DNA of 33,855 nt from Desulfuromonadales bacterium. GTDB lineage: Bacteria > Desulfobacterota > Desulfuromonadia > Desulfuromonadales > JACZKF01. Under the pieces are notes generated by a model. It saw only the letters and a program-made list of their open reading frames with translations, was not told the DNA's origin and made no database searches. A program made the translations under genes and the position numbers. Each line of letters begins with the position of its first letter. Positions within the stretch are counted from its first letter, which is position 1. Of the stretch, positions 32,111-33,855 are shown piece by piece. The stretch is taken from positions 1-33,855 of the forward strand of contig JARFUG010000027.1 of assembly GCA_029289095.1 (NCBI GenBank), read 5' to 3'.

Positions 32111-32857
32111 TTGGATCGACGGGTGTTTCATCCTCTCATCTTGACGCTTCTGGCCCTCATCGTCTCCGCCTGCGCTTCCACGGACAAACGAGGTCAGGCC
32201 GAGACCCATTACATCATGGGCGTCTCCTTCATCCAGGAGCAGGATGCTACGCGCGCTCTGAACGAATTTCTACAGGCCGCCGAACTCGCTCCGAAGGACG
32301 CGAGAATCCAGGCGGCCCTTGCCCAGAGCTATCAGCTCAGAGGGGCATTTCCGGAGGCCGAACGGCACTACTTGCGGGCGCTGCGGCTCGGCGGTCCCGA
32401 TCCAAAAATCCAGAACAATCTTGGTTCCCTCTATCTCGACATGCACCGCTGGGACGACGCCATCGTCCAGTTCCGCGCCGCCTCCCAAAGCCTCGTGTTC
32501 ACCAACCAGGCGCTGGCCCTGACGGGACTGGGATTCGCCCACGCGCAGAAAGGGGAGCTGCCCGAGGCCGTTTCGGCCTATCAGAGAGCCATTCGGGAGA
32601 ATCCCCGCTCGCTTCAGGCTCATCTTCTCCTCGGAGAGGCCTACGAGACAATGGGCAGAACGGATCTGGCGCTCAACCCCTATCGTCAGGCCGTGAGCCT
32701 GGCTCCCGGACACGCCGCCGCACACTTGCGTCTGGCCGTTGTCTACATGAAACTGGGAGAGCGGGACAGAGCGTCCGAGTCGTTCCGCGAGGTTCTGCGC
32801 CTTGCTCCGGATTCGGAACATGCGAACCGGGCCGCCGAGCTTTTAAGACAACTGTAA
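32111..32857 (+). CDS. PilF/PilW-like TPR lipoprotein
   Basis: A 248-residue lipoprotein with lipobox IVSAC (Cys near 21) and about six TPR repeats (for example ALNEFLQAAELAPKD, AERHYLRALRLGG, ALNPYRQAVSLAPGH). This is the architecture of PilF/PilW, the outer-membrane lipoprotein that promotes assembly of the type IV pilus secretin. Other TPR lipoproteins share it, so the pilus role is an inference. TTG 32111 is the start, 7 bases after AAGGAG (32098-32103). The RodZ-like gene follows after 25 bases. Confidence 0.82.
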   Translation: MDRRVFHPLILTLLALIVSACASTDKRGQAETHYIMGVSFIQEQDATRALNEFLQAAELAPKDARIQAALAQSYQLRGAFPEAERHYLRALRLGGPDPKIQNNLGSLYLDMHRWDDAIVQFRAASQSLVFTNQALALTGLGFAHAQKGELPEAVSAYQRAIRENPRSLQAHLLLGEAYETMGRTDLALNPYRQAVSLAPGHAAAHLRLAVVYMKLGERDRASESFREVLRLAPDSEHANRAAELLRQL

Positions 32858-32882
32858 TCTCCAATAACTGTGATGCGATTCT

Positions 32883-33797
32883 ATGGAAACTCAGCCTGAA
32901 ACTTTGGGAGAAGTCCTGCGCGTCCGTCGGCAGGAGCTCGGTCTGAGCCTCGCCGAGGTGGCCGAGAAGACCCGAATCAGCAGAGCCTATCTCCGAGCTC
33001 TGGAAGAAGATCGCCCGGAAGCTTTTCCTGCCCAGGCGTACCGCAGCGGCTTTCTGCGCACCTATGCCCAACTCCTTGGGTTGAAGGTGGAGGATCTTCC
33101 CGTCTGCAGAGCCCCTCTCTGCGAGCCCGATCCGAAGCTCGTCCCGTTGGGCTCCGCAGAGTCCTCTCCCTCCACGGGGAAGACGATCTTCGCTGCTCTC
33201 GCCTCGGTGCTGCTGGTGGTGACGGCGATCGTCTTCGCCTCCTTCTTTCGAATGGCGCCGGAGCGTCCCGTCGTGTCGGCCGGTTCTCCTGCCGTCGAGA
33301 GTACTTGGCAGACCCGGGAGGAAACCATCGCTCTTCGTGCGACCGACGAACTCGACGAGGGCGAAGAGGGCGCCTTGCCCGGTGATGTGGAGAACTCTGT
33401 ACCGTCGGGCCAGGCGACCATTTCGGAAGCGCTTTCCGAGGCGTCCGCCGCTTCGGTTGGCGGGCTGCCTGACATGGCGTCCCGATCCGTTGAAGCATCT
33501 GCCGCCCGCAAACCGAAGACCTTTTCCGTCCAGAACGAGGTGACGGTCTCCAACGTGATCCGACTTCGAGCTCTCGGACCGAACCGTCTCGAACTCATAC
33601 TCGACAACCGACCTTCCCAGCGCTATGAACTCAAAGCCGAGAGCGAACTCAGTTGGCGCCTGCGTCGTTCGGCCCTCATCCGGGTCGACGATCCTTCTGC
33701 CGTGGAGCTTTGGTTCGGCGATGAACGGCTCGAGCTGGGGGGGAGATCACAGATACTTCTTGAGGTCCGACCTGAGAGCGGAGGCGAGAGATCATGA
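32883..33797 (+). CDS. rodZ: RodZ-like HTH membrane protein (DUF4115)
   Basis: A 304-residue bitopic protein. Residues about 8-75 form a Cro/XRE-type helix-turn-helix (LGEVLRVRRQELGLSLAEVAEKTRIS, then FLRTYAQLLGL). A single transmembrane helix follows near 101-122 (TIFAALASVLLVVTAIVFASFF), then an acidic linker to about 215 and a C-terminal DUF4115-like beta domain. RodZ links the MreB actin to the elongasome for rod shape. Family members outside enterics often serve as generic HTH/DUF4115 proteins, so the shape role is likely but unproven. Its stop overlaps the next ATG by 4 bp. Confidence 0.88.
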   Translation: METQPETLGEVLRVRRQELGLSLAEVAEKTRISRAYLRALEEDRPEAFPAQAYRSGFLRTYAQLLGLKVEDLPVCRAPLCEPDPKLVPLGSAESSPSTGKTIFAALASVLLVVTAIVFASFFRMAPERPVVSAGSPAVESTWQTREETIALRATDELDEGEEGALPGDVENSVPSGQATISEALSEASAASVGGLPDMASRSVEASAARKPKTFSVQNEVTVSNVIRLRALGPNRLELILDNRPSQRYELKAESELSWRLRRSALIRVDDPSAVELWFGDERLELGGRSQILLEVRPESGGERS

Positions 33798-33855
33798 GAG
33801 TTGTCTGTCCCGACTGCGGCGCCCGATTCCGTCTCGATCCATCGCGGGAGTACCC
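33794..33855 (+). CDS. Zinc-ribbon protein, N-terminus only
   Basis: The first 20 codons, RVVCPDCGARFRLDPSR, match the MJ0042-type zinc ribbon, with CPDC as the first metal-binding pair. The rest lies beyond the window. Coupled to the RodZ-like gene by an ATGA overlap. In related genomes such proteins often continue into a DUF3426 or membrane domain; not visible here. Confidence 0.8.
   Translation, partial: MRVVCPDCGARFRLDPSREY

Noticed and set aside
1-33855. tRNA, rRNA, insertion sequences, prophage or integrase genes
   Set aside because: None could be recognised. Apart from the CRISPR tail, small repeats and palindrome, the window looks like ordinary chromosome.

Overview
The window reads as chromosomal DNA of a GC-rich Gram-negative bacterium, most likely a deltaproteobacterium of the Desulfuromonadales/Geobacter type. 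The evidence is gene content and order: a paired M16 peptidase operon, LpxH, TamA/TamB, a RodZ-like protein, a PilF-like TPR lipoprotein, TupA, and a run of ndk, rlmN, mtnP and a PfkB kinase. The placement is by recognition, not by a search. No tRNA, rRNA, transposase or prophage gene was found.

Layout. 1-412 is the leader-distal tail of a type I-C-like CRISPR array whose last repeat is broken; it abuts a minus-strand remnant that looks like the C-terminus of a MazF/PemK toxin (414-570). From 835 comes an operon of an active and an inactive M16 peptidase plus a CxxC-cluster protein, then an envelope group (DUF948-like, YtxH-like, BrkB/YihY-like), a convergent lpxH, a CoA-binding protein, a VOC protein, iron superoxide dismutase, a lipoprotein-type SppA and a split pair of Gate-domain membrane proteins. 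11.2-13.4 kb is less standard: a 57-residue Cys-rich small ORF, a DUF2892 protein and a 444-residue protein I do not recognise, with short heptanucleotide repeats between them. 13.6-16.4 kb is a coupled TPR / LOG-like / DHH phosphoesterase operon. 16.4-19.7 kb is a coupled amidase, rph, rdgB, tupA operon behind a good sigma-70 promoter. 19.8-20.2 kb is an alanine-zipper lipoprotein; 20.2-21.1 kb an L,D-transpeptidase on the minus strand; 21.3-27.6 kb tamA-tamB. The rest is ndk, rlmN, mtnP, a PfkB kinase, an unknown 200-residue protein, a PilF-like lipoprotein, a RodZ-like protein and the start of a zinc-ribbon protein.

Functionally the window is dominated by cell-envelope work: lipid A synthesis, outer-membrane assembly, peptidoglycan cleavage and crosslinking, lipoproteins, signal-peptide degradation and shape control. 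Nucleotide and RNA housekeeping (rph, rdgB, ndk, rlmN, mtnP) is interspersed.

The least explained features are non-coding: a family of GGAGTNA-type heptanucleotide arrays at gene ends, one of them inside a 56-bp element with 9-bp terminal inverted repeats; a 127-bp imperfect palindrome between mtnP and the PfkB gene; two minus-strand genes whose promoters imply leaderless mRNAs; a palindrome plus sigma-54-like site before sodB; and a terminator-like hairpin touching the rlmN start. I see no clear new multi-gene system. The best candidates for something undescribed are the repeats and the 444-residue protein.
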